Origin: Lasiodiplodia sp. COLG20
Taxonomy: Eukaryota > Ascomycota > Dothideomycetes > Botryosphaeriales > Botryosphaeriaceae
DNA length: 64,000 nucleotides
Assembly (NCBI GenBank): GCA_009801085.1
Contig: VNWV01000055.1
Span: forward strand, 1-64,000
Direction: 5' to 3'
Shown: positions 11,605 to 22,704 of the stretch, in pieces
How positions within the stretch are numbered: the first letter of the stretch is position 1
Layout: every line of letters starts with the position of its first letter
Position numbers and translations under genes: made by a program
Notes under the pieces: model-generated
Told to the model about the DNA's origin: nothing
The model's database searches: none
What the model saw: only the letters and a program-made list of their open reading frames with translations

Positions 11605-11720
11605 TGTAACCAAAGACTGAGAGCTCAGTCCTTCTCAAAGCAAACAAATCCCTTCTCCAACCAGCCGTCACGCCGTTACAGGGACTGACAGCACTCGGGA
11701 GGTGGTCTCGAAGGGATGGC
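11605..11720 (-). repeat. Dispersed repeat, copy 1 (AVSPCNGV)
   Basis: The minus strand encodes SAVSPCNGVTAGWRRDLFAL and VFGYNQ. A matching segment near 35285-35400 encodes NAVSPCTGVATAHRGNKFAQ and VFSYSQ. The nucleotide similarity is clear (cacgcc..tac..ggactgacagca on the plus strand). The source element is not recognised. Confidence 0.65.
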
Positions 11721-12118
11721 ATGAGGGGTATATGAAGGATGGCTCTATTTACATTTATTTTCTTACCTTTCTTGCGTGTTGCCTTACTTTCTCCATTTGT
11801 ACTCTCGTTTGCATCTGCGTTTTGGATCGTTGAATGGGAGAGAAGGATTTTTCCTTTGTTACAGTGTGCTGGGCCTCGAATGAACCGGGATCGCAATGTA
11901 GCTTAGCGTGGATAGTGTTCCTCGTCCCTATGGCCTGTGGAGGCCGATGGGGCGTATGAATCATCATCATCATCATCATAATCCTATAATATTAATAGTT
12001 TAGTAACTATATAATCGCGAAAACTTAATATACTGTGCCATTGCACTGATCCCTTCTTTAGCCATATGCTTACAATATCCGAGAGACGACCGACACCCCC
12101 CACCCCCCCAAAAAAACA

Positions 12119-12412
12119 GAATTCGACCCGCTGCCTTCGTACGCAACCTTGTCTGTCATCGACCCCAAGCATGAAGACCTCACAAAGTGGTACGACTGGG
12201 ACCTCGGGTTCATTGCGGAGAACAAGGAGGTGGTGGTCTTGATGGCTGGTAGACGGGGCACTAGCCTGGGCAGCTCCGCATCCAAGGCCTGTGTCGACAT
12301 TTGCGTGCCCAGCCGCAGTCACTGTTCCAGCTGCAGACGGAGTGCATCTGTAAGATCTAGCAGCTGGCTAAGAAGAAGCACGACAAGCCGGAGGTCAGCC
12401 CGTGGCTGGGCC
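12119..12412 (+). pseudogene. UDP-N-acetylglucosamine pyrophosphorylase fragment
   Basis: The plus strand encodes FDPLPSYATLSVID, DLTKWYDWDLGFIAENK, VVVLMAGRRGTSLGSSASK and then, after a frameshift near 12315, FQLQTECICKI-stop-QLAKKKHDKP. This follows the order of UAP1/Qri1: the AENK..VVLMAGGQGTRLGSSxPK nucleotide-binding loop, then SLFQLQAERI. UAP1 makes UDP-GlcNAc for chitin and glycoprotein synthesis. The uridyl-binding loop GGQGTRLG is altered to GRRGTSLG, there is a TAG after CKI, and the gene stops at a small fraction of the normal length of about 500 residues. I infer a relic of a partial gene duplication, with the functional gene elsewhere. Confidence 0.85.
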
Positions 12413-12603
12413 TGAAGCGCTCCGTCGATCGGTCGATCAAAAGAGAAAACGCTCGGGACAGACGAGTGTAACGGAGAAGCAGCCAAACAACGGAAGTCTG
12501 AATTTATGCCTACGTTATGAACCCGATACCCTTTATTGTTGCAAATTCCAATCGTTAACTCATTTGATAATTATAGCAGCGAGCGTGGTACTCCAACTAC
12601 CTA

Positions 12604-14304
12604 CTATACCTCCATAGCCCTCCGCTGCAGTGCCTCAGCGGACTCGTCTTCTAGATTCAGTCCCATCTTCGATGGTCCTGTCACGCAGATACCCTCTCTG
12701 CTGAACCTGCTACCATGTACCGGACAGTCCCAGCTCTTCTCGGTAGTATTCCAGCACACGACACCCTTCAGGTGGGGACAAAGAGCGCTGAACTGATAGA
12801 CCTGCCCAGTTTCGTCCTTGTAGACTGCGACAGGCTTCGAAGTCTTGGGATTGAGGACACCACCCTCCCCCTTTCTAAGATCCTCGATGTCCTGGATATC
12901 TGATTGCAGGAAGCGTTTGTACTGAGTGTTGATCTGGATGTCGTGCGCCAGCATTTCGGGCAGAGCCTTGGCAATACTGGCGGAACGGGAGGGGTTGTAA
13001 AGCTTGGCCCATAGATTGGGAGTTCCTTCAATCTCATCGGCAATAAACCTTCGGGCCAATACTCCGTTCGTCGATCCGTCGCCGCTATCTCTAGTAACGA
13101 TGAAAGTGTGCTTAGTGTGCGGATTCTTGACGATAAAGCCGAGGAAACCAACGGGCTCCCAGATCTGGCCGCTCTACCGGTAATCGACGTCGCCAGCTGC
13201 CGAGAAGCGTTCTCGAAACCATTGCTCTATTTCTTCGAAGCGGGTGGCGGTGTCCTCCTGGCCGACCTTGTGGTCGCAGCCGCCGACTACGGCATAACCG
13301 TCCATCTCGTCGCAAGCCATAAGCCTGACATATTTATATTGCTCTGCTTAGTCATAGATGAGGCAGTCTTCCATCTTGTTCTTGGGGATTCTGATCGCAA
13401 TGCAGTAGGAGCGATTGCACGCCATCTCCGCGATGGTGCTCAACTTTTGCAGCGGCACCGCGGTGGCCTCGACAGCATACGCGCACTTGACCGTGCGACC
13501 GGCCAGCGTTGGAAACCTCGACAGACTTGTTCCCGATTCCGAGAATCTCGACGCTGCACTCCTGGACGTCGGTCACGCGTGTGCACGCGTAGCCTCTGAA
13601 GTTCTGCTGCTCCTCGAGCCACCTTAACACGCCGCACAGGTACTTTGTGGGATGAAATGCCGCCTGATTCCGGACGACGGCAGCATCTCTCTGGTCAACC
13701 TTCCCTTCCCAACCACGAATCGCAAATCCTTCCACGACGCCCAGGTCCATACCGAACTCTCCAACCTCCTCCGCCTCCTCCGCCTCCTCCTCCAAGCGCC
13801 CAATCTCATCGGCGTGCCTTTCGTCCCCGCACGGATACTGCGAGATCTCGTACGCGGGCAACCTCCTATACTCGCAGTCGATACCCAGCGCGGCGGCCAC
13901 GTCGCCGACGTGCTTCAGCGCCCATGGGTAGCTCTTGGCCGCCGTCTTGGCACCTTCATCGCCGTGCTTCTTCGCAATCGCACGTGCCCGTCGTCCAGGG
14001 CGTTGGTCAGGTGCCTACTCGTCCTGCCGCTCTCGCCCGCCACGACGTTCCGAGCTTCGAGCATGACGACGTCGTGGCCGCGGCGCACAAGCTCGTAGGT
14101 GACGGAGACGCCGGCAATGCCCGAGCCGACCACGCAGACGTCCATCTCGAGGTCCCGGTCCAGCTGCGAAAAGGAAGGGTACTTAGAGTAGGGCAGGCTG
14201 TGAGTCCAGACGGGGCCGGTCTCGCTGTCGGTATAGAGGAATTTGTTGGGTGGCCGGGAGGAGGTTGTCATGAAGCGCGCGTCAGGTAGGTGGGTGATGT
14301 TCAT
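12604..14304 (-). pseudogene. FAD-dependent oxidoreductase with C-terminal Rieske domain, broken
   Basis: This is a two-domain DAO-type flavoprotein. The N-terminus (MNITHL at 14304 or MTTSSRPPNKF at 14271) leads to the Rossmann FAD motif VCVVGSGIAGVSVTYEL and GESGRTSRHLTNALDDG. The middle contains FAIRGWEGKVDQRDAA and NQAAFHPTKYLCG. The C-terminal Rieske [2Fe-2S] domain keeps CPHLKG and CPVHGSRF. There are four lesions: a one-base deletion near 13985 (DDGHVR to IAKKHGDEG), a frameshift near 13500, a TAA at 13348-13350, and a TAG at 13174-13176 where the family expects Trp (YR-W-SGQIWEPV). The last is the TGG-to-TAG change expected from RIP. The substrate is unknown; related proteins are predicted to oxidise amines or amino acids. 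Confidence 0.92.
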
Positions 14305-15458
14305 AATTGGCTTGTATCCAGAGTGGCTAGGGTGGTGGGAACGGATGAAGGCGGAAGATTTTGGGACTGAAACACGAGTTCTATCTCTGACAACCGAGCT
14401 TGAGCGCATGAATATCTTCCAGTCATGCTACTGCTTATGGTTGATGTGAGTTGGATGGATGCGGATTTAAGCGCCCTCAGGTGCTCAAGACATATAGGGT
14501 GCAAAAGTTGGCGGCAGACCAATGACGTATAACCGATTAACATTACTAATAGTGCCCGCTATCGTCTGCGGCAAGCTGCAGATATCCCGACAAATAAGGA
14601 CATCATGATTGTTGCTCGGGCCTGCCATTGGAGGCGAGAAGCGCGTCCGGCGTAACAACTACGTAGACCTGTCGTTCTTGTGTCGTCATGGCCTGTTTCT
14701 CGGTCCATGGTACGGTGAAACCCCTCACAGACTTCTGAGATGTTATCCGTGCATGATACGAAGCCGAAGGCTTTCAGGCTTGTCAGACATGCGCGTGAAA
14801 GAAAGTCGTGCTGATTCGGCATACGTCGGCACTGTTTATTCTGCACTTATCCGGAGGAAGAAGCATCCCAAGTGCTCTGTAGACATGAATGCATCATACA
14901 TGGTGTCTGATCGTCGTAAAATCACCACCACCTGTCTAATAACTTAAATACGTAATCCAGCCACGCCAGCGGCCTCGTTAGATCTAATAGACACAGCGGC
15001 CCGTCCTACCCTAAAAACTTCTGTAGGTACCGCGACCACTGTCGTATATTTTTTTGTTACGTACTGGAGGGTAAAATACTCGATAGCGAGGGACTTGTTA
15101 TCGACTTTCCGCCGTAACATATTTACCTCCCATGCGGCTTGCTAACGGGTGGAGTAGCCACCTTTTCGCTGGGCAAATGAGATCCTCCGCTTCCTCCCTA
15201 GTTGTAAAGGAGGTAGGTAGGCTTGGTTATCTACATAAATTGAAAGCAATACAGCCGAGAGAATTATAAATATAAGATTGTGATACCAAGGTGTAGAGAG
15301 TGGCCGAGGAAGAAACCAAAATGGTACCTAAGAAGTAGCAAGACTATCGGACGCCTTTTGAATGATTTTTTTTCTTTTGTGAATGAGAAAAAGATCAGTC
15401 GGATTGTAGAGGATTTAAGACGGAACAGCCGGATACTCTTTTGAAGGTGGATCTTCTA
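14305..15458. other. Intergenic
   Basis: I see no recognisable gene. Both strands carry only short frames without domain signal. AT content rises from about 15000 on. Confidence 0.45.
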
Positions 15459-16579
15459 TTACCTCGCCGTCGCAGTACCCAGGCTCATGCCTACCTCAAC
15501 ATCCATCATGATCTGCTGCTTACTGACGCTCAACAAATCCTCATCAAATGCAATCTTACCGGGCTTAAACGCTACAATGATAGAAGAGCCACCGAACTGG
15601 AACTGGCCCAGTTCATCACCCTTCGTAATGAGCGAACCAGGCTTCTGCCACTCGTTGTGGATCCTGTTTTGGTCTGTAAGTTTAACTCAACACCACAATA
15701 GCCGGGTCAACAAGGACATCATACTTTACTGTGCCAACATCCGCTGCCCCTATCGCAATGAACAGAACATCGCCAAACTCTTGCGTGTCAACCAACACAT
15801 AATCCCGCGCATTTCTCGTCAAGATGTCTACGTCGCTCTGCAGCGCCCAAGGATCTACATCGTAGTAGTCACCGGGCATGCTCCTGAACAGCTTGATCGT
15901 CCCGCTCACAGGTGAATGGTACCGATGGTAGTCCTGCGGCGATAATCTAAAGCTGGCTACAGCGGCGCCGTTGAAGCGGGCCCCAAGTTGGTTATCCATG
16001 ACGAGCTGTGATATCGAGAAGTCTGCACCTTTGATCCATAAGCGCCGCGTCTCCTCGACAGATGAGTAGGTGACGAGGCGGGCATCGGCGACACAGACAG
16101 CGCGACTGTTATTGCCGGGTTCGGTAATGGGACGGGAGCCGGGAGCGTGGGCGCGGGTGAAGAAGTCCTCGAAGGTTGCGTAGGCGTTAATGTCAGAGGG
16201 CGAGAAATCCTTCATATTGATGGAGTAGGCGTTCACGAAGCCGGCGATTTGTTTACGAGATTGCTTTGAGCGCTCATATTCGCCCGCGTGCAAAGCGCTG
16301 TTGTGCATATAGAGGCGCATGAAGTGGGTGGTGTCGATCCATTCTGTGAGTGGGTTGAAGAGGAAGATGAGCTTTAGCTTCTTCTTGAGTGGCTGTTGCT
16401 CGCGCACGTAGCGGCTGGTCTAGCAAATGCGGTTTATTAGTAATTTCCCGGGATATGATAAGGTTCAGGCCACTTTCCTTTCGATTAATCGTCTGCTAGC
16501 CAATTTCGCCGTTTTGGACTAGGCGAATGTGGGAGAGAATGGTGTTGAGGAATGTATGAAAGAGGCCGTAGAACCACAT
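15459..16579 (-). pseudogene. Phosphatidylserine decarboxylase with one nonsense codon
   Basis: The enzyme converts phosphatidylserine to phosphatidylethanolamine and needs self-cleavage to form a pyruvoyl group. Exon 1 probably starts MWFYGLFHTFLNTIL at 16579. It reads GEIG-stop-QTINRK, where TAG (16496-16498) probably replaces TGG. The next exon has LIFLFNPLTEWIDTTHFMRL, INAYATFEDFFTRAHAPGSR, VASFRLSPQDYHRYHSPV and SMPGDYYDVDPWALQS. An intron with donor GTATGA follows GTVK, then IHNEWQKPGSLITKGDELG, the processing site QFGGSS and DVEVGMSLG, ending at 15459. Everything after the first exon looks intact, so a later start or stop-codon readthrough cannot be fully excluded. The exon 1 splice junction is not resolved. 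Confidence 0.85.
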
Positions 16580-18430
16580 CTTGAGCTGTGCACGTAGCTA
16601 TTGGGATTTATTGAGTTTAATAGCAAGATATTCGGGCTGCAGAACAGATAAAATAGGAGTAGAAGTCGCACGGGTAGCATATGACGTTTTGATTACACGC
16701 CAAAATTCTGTGCGACCTTGAGGAGCGAAATCACGACCTGGCAAACTAGAAACAAGGATACATCCAGTTCTGAAATAGATGATCAATACCTTTTTTTTCG
16801 CTGCGGGGACACCAGCCTGTTACATCATAGTTTGCTGACAGTGGGCTGAACTTGCATTGGTCGCTGATTAGCCGCGACGGGGGAAGGGCCTGATTGTGGT
16901 CGCTGGGATCGGAAGAGATCGGAAGGCTCTGCTCTTCGACTAGCCTGGACCAATTCAAAGCCGATCCGAAGCGGGCAGTTCGTTCGTCAACTACCTCTTT
17001 TATCCCACACTGTTGATCTCCTATGCCATACCATTGAGCTGGTTGCAACGGCCGGCCGAAACAAATGGACACTGGCTCCAACTCTGGATCTGCCGTCTTT
17101 TTTTTTTCTTTTTTTCTTTGGCTTATTTCGTTCAGGTCGTGCTGCCGACTTTTAGAGTTTAACACAAGGCACAGCATGCATGTGCCGTGTTGCCGTGGTC
17201 GGCTCTTGCTTCCGCCAATAAAATAGCCGGAGATGAGGCGAGCGCAGACGCGATAAGGGGCAGCGATTACGGTCTGAGAATTTACGTCAGTGTTAGCGGA
17301 ACTGAAGCCCACGGGCTAGTAGACGCGGTCCAACAGTCATCTATGCTAAAGTCGGAGCAGATATCCGTCTGGGGTGCATAGTTGCATGTCATCTGTGCAG
17401 GTCCTGTAAGAGCCACAGGGAGTTCATAGCTAGGGCCGGCTGGTGGAGGAGGGGAGGCTTTGTTTTCAGCTGACTGGGAGCAATTGCAGCCGCGCTCGAA
17501 CATGCTTGCGCCGTAAGAATATGGACATCCTAAGACAAAGCAGATCAAGAAGACCAGGTCTCAGCTAGACGCGGTATGGTGCGGTGACTGTGGTGGGGAA
17601 AGTTACTGTGTCGGAGTCATTTCCGACGACCCACAGTTGAGCCTAGCGAGAACGGCCCGCGCATCCCCTCGGCAGCTCAAGTCAGGGCTTCATTTTGTGG
17701 GCGAATCCCAGAATCTAATAAGCGACCAGACTTACCAGAAATATAAACCTAATATCAGCCGTTGGCGCCCTCCTTAGGCGGGCTATACAATATATAAGGG
17801 TAAACGTAGCCTAATATATTAGACATTAGAATTTATACAAAGAAATTTATTTAACCAGTGCGAGGGAAATAATCCGACGAACTCGTAGGGATGTCCCTCG
17901 GACGAAACAATCGTCCCGCAGAAGAAAAACCCACCTATACTAAAAATAGCGAATCGGAAAGGGTGGTACTTACGCACCTTAGGGATCTGGGATAGATGCA
18001 GAACTCTGTAAAATGCCATCAAAGCCGACGTTCAAAGTTGAGGAGAGACCATCCTGAAAGGAACGATCAACAGCGAAATGACGTGATCCTGACCTCGCGA
18101 AACTCGTCGGTGGAAGGCCCACCTATTGGCCGAAAGCGCCACCAAAAGGATGTCGTAGACACGATGGCGGTTACACAAGGTGTCAATTAGAAGAGTAGGA
18201 ACCCCTCGGTAGCCACACCTGCAAGCCATAGCGGCATCGCGGCAGTCAGACATGGCGGTTAAGAAGACACCAAAGTACGCCCAGACCATCAATCCCAGAG
18301 CTGGAAACGGCGTACCAAAATTTTGGGGCTTTCAAGCAGTTTTTTCAAAAAAAAAAAAAAAAAAAAAACAGACAAAGGACAGCTCCTACATTTGAGACGA
18401 CATGAGTTTTAGCACCAAGTACATTGAAAC
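16580..18430. other. Intergenic
   Basis: No domain is recognisable. Minus-strand frames at 16746-17548 are open and Cys-containing but match nothing I know. A pyrimidine run sits at about 17095-17120 and an A22 run at about 18347-18368. Confidence 0.4.
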
Positions 18431-18435
18431 AACAA

Positions 18436-18492
18436 ATCATACACTCAATTCATCAATACGACCGATCAAGCGCGAATTCCATCAGATTTAAA
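18436..18492 (-). repeat. Patatin-gene snippet, copy 1
   Basis: The sequence cactcaattcatcaat..gaccgatcaagcgc.aattccatca recurs at 44748-44800 inside the 5' part of the patatin pseudogene, and a shorter piece (gaccgatcaagcgcaaatt) at 55977-55996. On the minus strand one frame reads LMEFALDRS. This is probably a relic of a second member of that gene family. Confidence 0.65.
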
Positions 18493-18499
18493 TAGCGAG

Positions 18500-20775
18500 A
18501 GGTTTTACAGAGCATTTTATTCTTTACTCTTTCTATCTGATATTTGAGAGTAGGAAATTGGGGTGTAAGCCTGGGTGGGTCTAAAAGCTGTTCTGACCCA
18601 TGGTTAGTGGCTGCTTGCCCTAGCCGTTGATTAGCGACCTAGCCAATACTATTCCTTTTTGATTCAGCCGCCTGTTTGCCGAATTGAGCTGCTAGACGCG
18701 GGCAGTGAACCATCGTTGCTTCGATAATCTCTAATTCATGGAAGCAAGGGGTTTTATCTTACCTTATGGGGACGTGGTGTACGACACGCCATCACGCCTT
18801 TCATTAGTAGCCGGATTGACTCGTAGGCTTCGCCGAGACCGAGCTATACCCGCCTTTCTGGCTTCACAACTAACCAGGCCTATCGCGATCGACTTAGAGC
18901 CGCTACGAGCTAGTAAGCTAACCACGTTGCTTTTTTGTCCTCTCTATCTTGCGGCTCACTATCCCGACACGAAAACCATCGTGAAATTTTGCCAAATGCT
19001 CGGAATCCTTGCAACTACGGATTGTCCTCACAGGGCGTCAAGTTCACGGAGAAGCCCTAATGATGCGTTTATTACGCAGGCCCTCGCCGTGCACCAGAGT
19101 ACGAGCAGCGAGATCTGCGTCGCCTTAACCATTGTCTAGTTCCACTACACTACGAGTACAGCAGTAGAAAATCGTCTTAGCCGCTAATATTCGCGGAAAT
19201 GAAAGTCGCTCAGATATGATTGCCATAATCAGCGTCATAATTATTCAATGAGCACGTGTCGCAAAACATCCGGTTGGGGCATTAGTAGGATCTGAACGCG
19301 GCGCGAGCGGTTGATCTACTCCATAGAGTTCCAAAGAATCGAAATGTTCTAGAAAAGGTAGGCTATAATACATAGGTCAGAGCCTGTAGCGTTGCTTTTT
19401 AACCATGGCAAACTGATAACTTTAGATCTGTGGTAGCGGTAGGGTCCGCTGGTAAGTCTTTGCCCGAGTCTAAGCCCCCCCCCCCCGGTGAGTCGTAGTA
19501 ACCCCTTCCGGTACGTCGTATCCCTTTCGCTCGATCTTGGTTCCACTCTCCAGATGATGCCGATCGTTGCACTACAGCTCAGAGCTTGTCTACTATAACC
19601 CATGCCTTCACGGATGGATTCCATTCATCGAAGAGCAGATGAGAGCTTGCCACCCGTTTATTATTTTCGAACAATTGTGCGAGCCATTAGATACATGGAT
19701 AAAAGTCGGCTGTGAGCCGATAGCGCCAGCCAGGGGAAGATCTTAGTGGAGTCGAACGCGGTACATTTGGCAGAAGCGAGCGCATCGAGTATTGATCTGA
19801 CATATTGTGCGATAGTAGATCAAAATCCCCTAAATATCGACGATCAAGTCTCTACAAATTTCTGGATATCAGTGGAGCTAGTCGCGTGAGCGGCTTTTGT
19901 TCAGGCTCGTCTCTATTAAAAATCATGTAACCTGTGTGCTACTTGGGTCACCCCACCAAATGGAGCAGCATGAAAGCAGCAAGCAAAAATGTTTCTCCTT
20001 GAGTTTACTATTCGGTAACAGAATTTGTTGTAGCGTCATCTGCGTAACTTGCATATGTAATGCATCATATCACGAGGCTCATTCAGCAACTCAACCATCC
20101 AGAAAATCTGGCCATGTCAGCGCCTATGACATCCTCAACCAGTCTTAGCGCCTCCACCGCAAATTCATTGGTGGCGATGGTGGTGAGCCTTGTGGCCCCC
20201 CCTGCTGGTTGGGGTAAGGAACCTCTGACTGGTGATGGTGGTGGAGGGGAGGGTGGCGACGTTGGCAACCCCATAATATATGCGCGATTGAACTCAACTC
20301 GAAAAATGGATCTAATATGGGCTGTATATTCACCCTTTTCGTACTAGCACTCACCTTCGCTCACCTCAGCAAAATTCTGCCGCTTTTCACTGCTGTTACC
20401 GCTTCTTCTATCGCTTTGATAAAGGTCTTATTTCAATACAAAAGTAGATGGAATTTTTTTTATGCCTGGCTCCTTTTGCCCTAGACGCGCTGCATCTCAA
20501 TCTTTTACATAGTTACGGTTTTTGGCACGATCGCACATTTCCCTCTACAATCAACCTAAGGCAGACTTGAATTAACGGGGATACAAACTCATAAGTTCGA
20601 ATTTCTCACCCAATAATGTTGGTGGACAGAGATGATGAGGGCAGTTACACGACTATTGGCACGTCATGACGTGCTACGTCTCCAGGCCTGACAAATCAAC
20701 GGGGCAGTGAAGTGCTCGCGCGATTACCGCATCCAAACTGTCTACCAATTCGACTCCGGACAACGTAGTTAGTTG
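18500..20775. other. Intergenic; one weak ORF
   Basis: A plus-strand frame at 18738-19139 (133 residues) has no recognisable domain and I do not call it. A run of C lies near 19487-19498. I see nothing else. Confidence 0.4.
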
Positions 20776-21446
20776 ACTTGCTCAATGTCATTGTTATGTA
20801 GAATGACCAGCTTGCCGAGCGGAACGAAAAGCTTGAAGTCCAGATCAGGCTCCTGCGCAGCACGCTCGAGACGTTTGAGAGAACGTAGGCCAATATGAAG
20901 GAATGCATGGAGAAGATGGAGAAGCATATTGCGGCGCTCCTGAGATCGACGCGCATGAATCTGAGCTTACAGTCGCAGATCAACGCAACGTACGCGAATT
21001 TTCTCTGAGGAGTTCCTCCAATACCAGCAAACGGCAGCCCATCTCAGTGCTCATGAGCCATGCGTGCGTCTTTACGTTTCGGACAATGTCGATATCGCGA
21101 GCCCTGGGAACATTCTCGCGCGGCTGCAGACAGTGCTGAAGAACCAGGAAGCTACAGAACAACTAGAAACCCGAGTGAGGCCGCTAAAGTACGGGCTTTC
21201 TTCAGGATGGAAGAGAACGAAGAGCTCGTAAGGTCGAACCTCGGATAGCTGGAGACGGTCTTCCGTGAGGCGATGATCCGGCGTCGCCAAGAGTAGATAG
21301 TCAAGGTAGACAATGTCAACAAGCTAGCCATTCTGAATGACGACCGCACTACGGTGCGCGCTGATGAAAGCGGGGAGATTGGCATCGAAAACGACATCGA
21401 AGTAACGCAGGTCTGTTGGCTGAGTAAGCCAAGCAGCACACGTTAC
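20776..21446 (+). pseudogene. Degenerate unrecognised gene, tail-family copy 1
   Basis: Broken plus-strand frames encode Lys/Glu-rich helical segments (LAERNEKLEVQIRLLRSTLE, MEKMEKHIAALL). These are followed by VRAFFRMEENEELVRSNLG-stop-LETVF and VDNVNKLAILNDDRTTVRAD. The second part recurs at 46741-47020 and 55600-55900. A TAG interrupts the LG-stop-LET position here and in the second copy. The third copy has TGG at that place followed by TAA. The early segment predicts a coiled coil. Function is unknown. Confidence 0.7.
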
Positions 21447-22704
21447 TCACCTATATTTGAAACAACTACTACCGACGACATCGCGACATTATCGCTATCC
21501 CGTTCGTACAATATTGTGGATACGCAAGTATACGCAAGCAAGTCAGTTAGTAGTATGGTCTGCCAACACCACAGCCGCAGTCATCATGCTGTGGGACCGG
21601 ATCGTTTTCGTAACAGCCGTATACATCGCTAAGAAGACGGCTGCTGACCTAGAGCTTATCAGGCAATAAGAGTCTTGTGACGGACGCATATGCAGTCAGT
21701 GTGCCAGTATCTCAATCTCCTTCAACTTCGAACGTCAACGCGGAAGTAGCGATCTCGGAATACCCTCAAGCAGCATGTACGTCATGAACACGCCCTTAGC
21801 CCTAGTTTCTAGCAGTTTTCCTATGACTAGCTATTCTTCTACTCTAAGCAATCGCACATGGTCTTAGACTAAAATAAGTACTCTATGATCTACCGGACCA
21901 GCTCAATCAGCGGTGCGGGAAAGAAAATAGGGATATTACGGTATAGCTGATAGTAGCTTTATTTTAGGTGCCTAATGTAAGGGTCCTGCGCACGGTGAGC
22001 CCAGTCACTTCTACGCTGGGCCCTGGATTCTAAAAAACCATATGCGACCGCAAACGGAGGAGAAGCTCAGATATACGTTCTAACGACAGGTATAGTTAGT
22101 TTACTAGACTAGCCATGTTACATAGGACTAGATCTTGCACGCTAAAAGTAAAGGGATGGATTCCTTGCTAAGACGTACGTATATATATGATCTACTAATC
22201 TGTTGGATATAGAAATATGTTTTTCTTTATTATACAATGCTTAACTTTAATGGGGCATCTAATACCCTTAAATAGTGTAATTCTTTTTTCATTTATTTCT
22301 TATTAGAAAGAACGAAGATATGTATATTTAATATTCTTTTCTTTTCTTTTTCTAGTCTAAGTTTCTACTAGAACGGCATCACTACTAGGCGCTATAAAGT
22401 GCGAATAAGAATCTAGATTTAGGCGAACCACAATAGATATTGGAGAACATTGTTTTAATTACCTGCTTTAAGGTTTTATAAACTGGACATACAAAGGAAG
22501 AAACCACTGAGGCAGTGTGATATTAAGGCTTTTAAGTCTCTAATAAATGTATTATATTCATTCTACTCGCTACGGAGGCGATCCCTTTATAATTATTATA
22601 TCTCCCTTTCTGAAATTACCGCATCCAACCACCTAAGCGACATTCAATCACACACGGTGTTTACGAGGCTTAACTCAATCCTATCCGAAATTCCAGTGGC
22701 TAGG
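21447..22704. other. AT-rich intergenic stretch
   Basis: This is strongly AT-rich, especially 22140-22620, with no coding signal. It is the 5' flank of the secreted-protein gene at 22705. Confidence 0.5.

Larger units (their letters stand above)
11244..12118. other. Intergenic with A17 run, palindromic element and dispersed repeat
   Basis: This contains an A17 run (11271-11287), a palindromic element (about 11305-11352), one copy of a roughly 110-base repeat (about 11605-11720) and a short CAT repeat (11960-11979). I see no intact gene. Confidence 0.5.

Noticed and set aside
18347..18368. A22 run as a retroposon tail
   Set aside because: No recognisable element body or target duplication on either side; recorded only as a run.
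18738..19139. 133-residue ORF
   Set aside because: No domain, no homologous pattern, no intron or signal peptide; could be chance.
19487..19498. Run of about 12 C as a quadruplex or regulatory site
   Set aside because: A single homopolymer without repeated G/C blocks around it.
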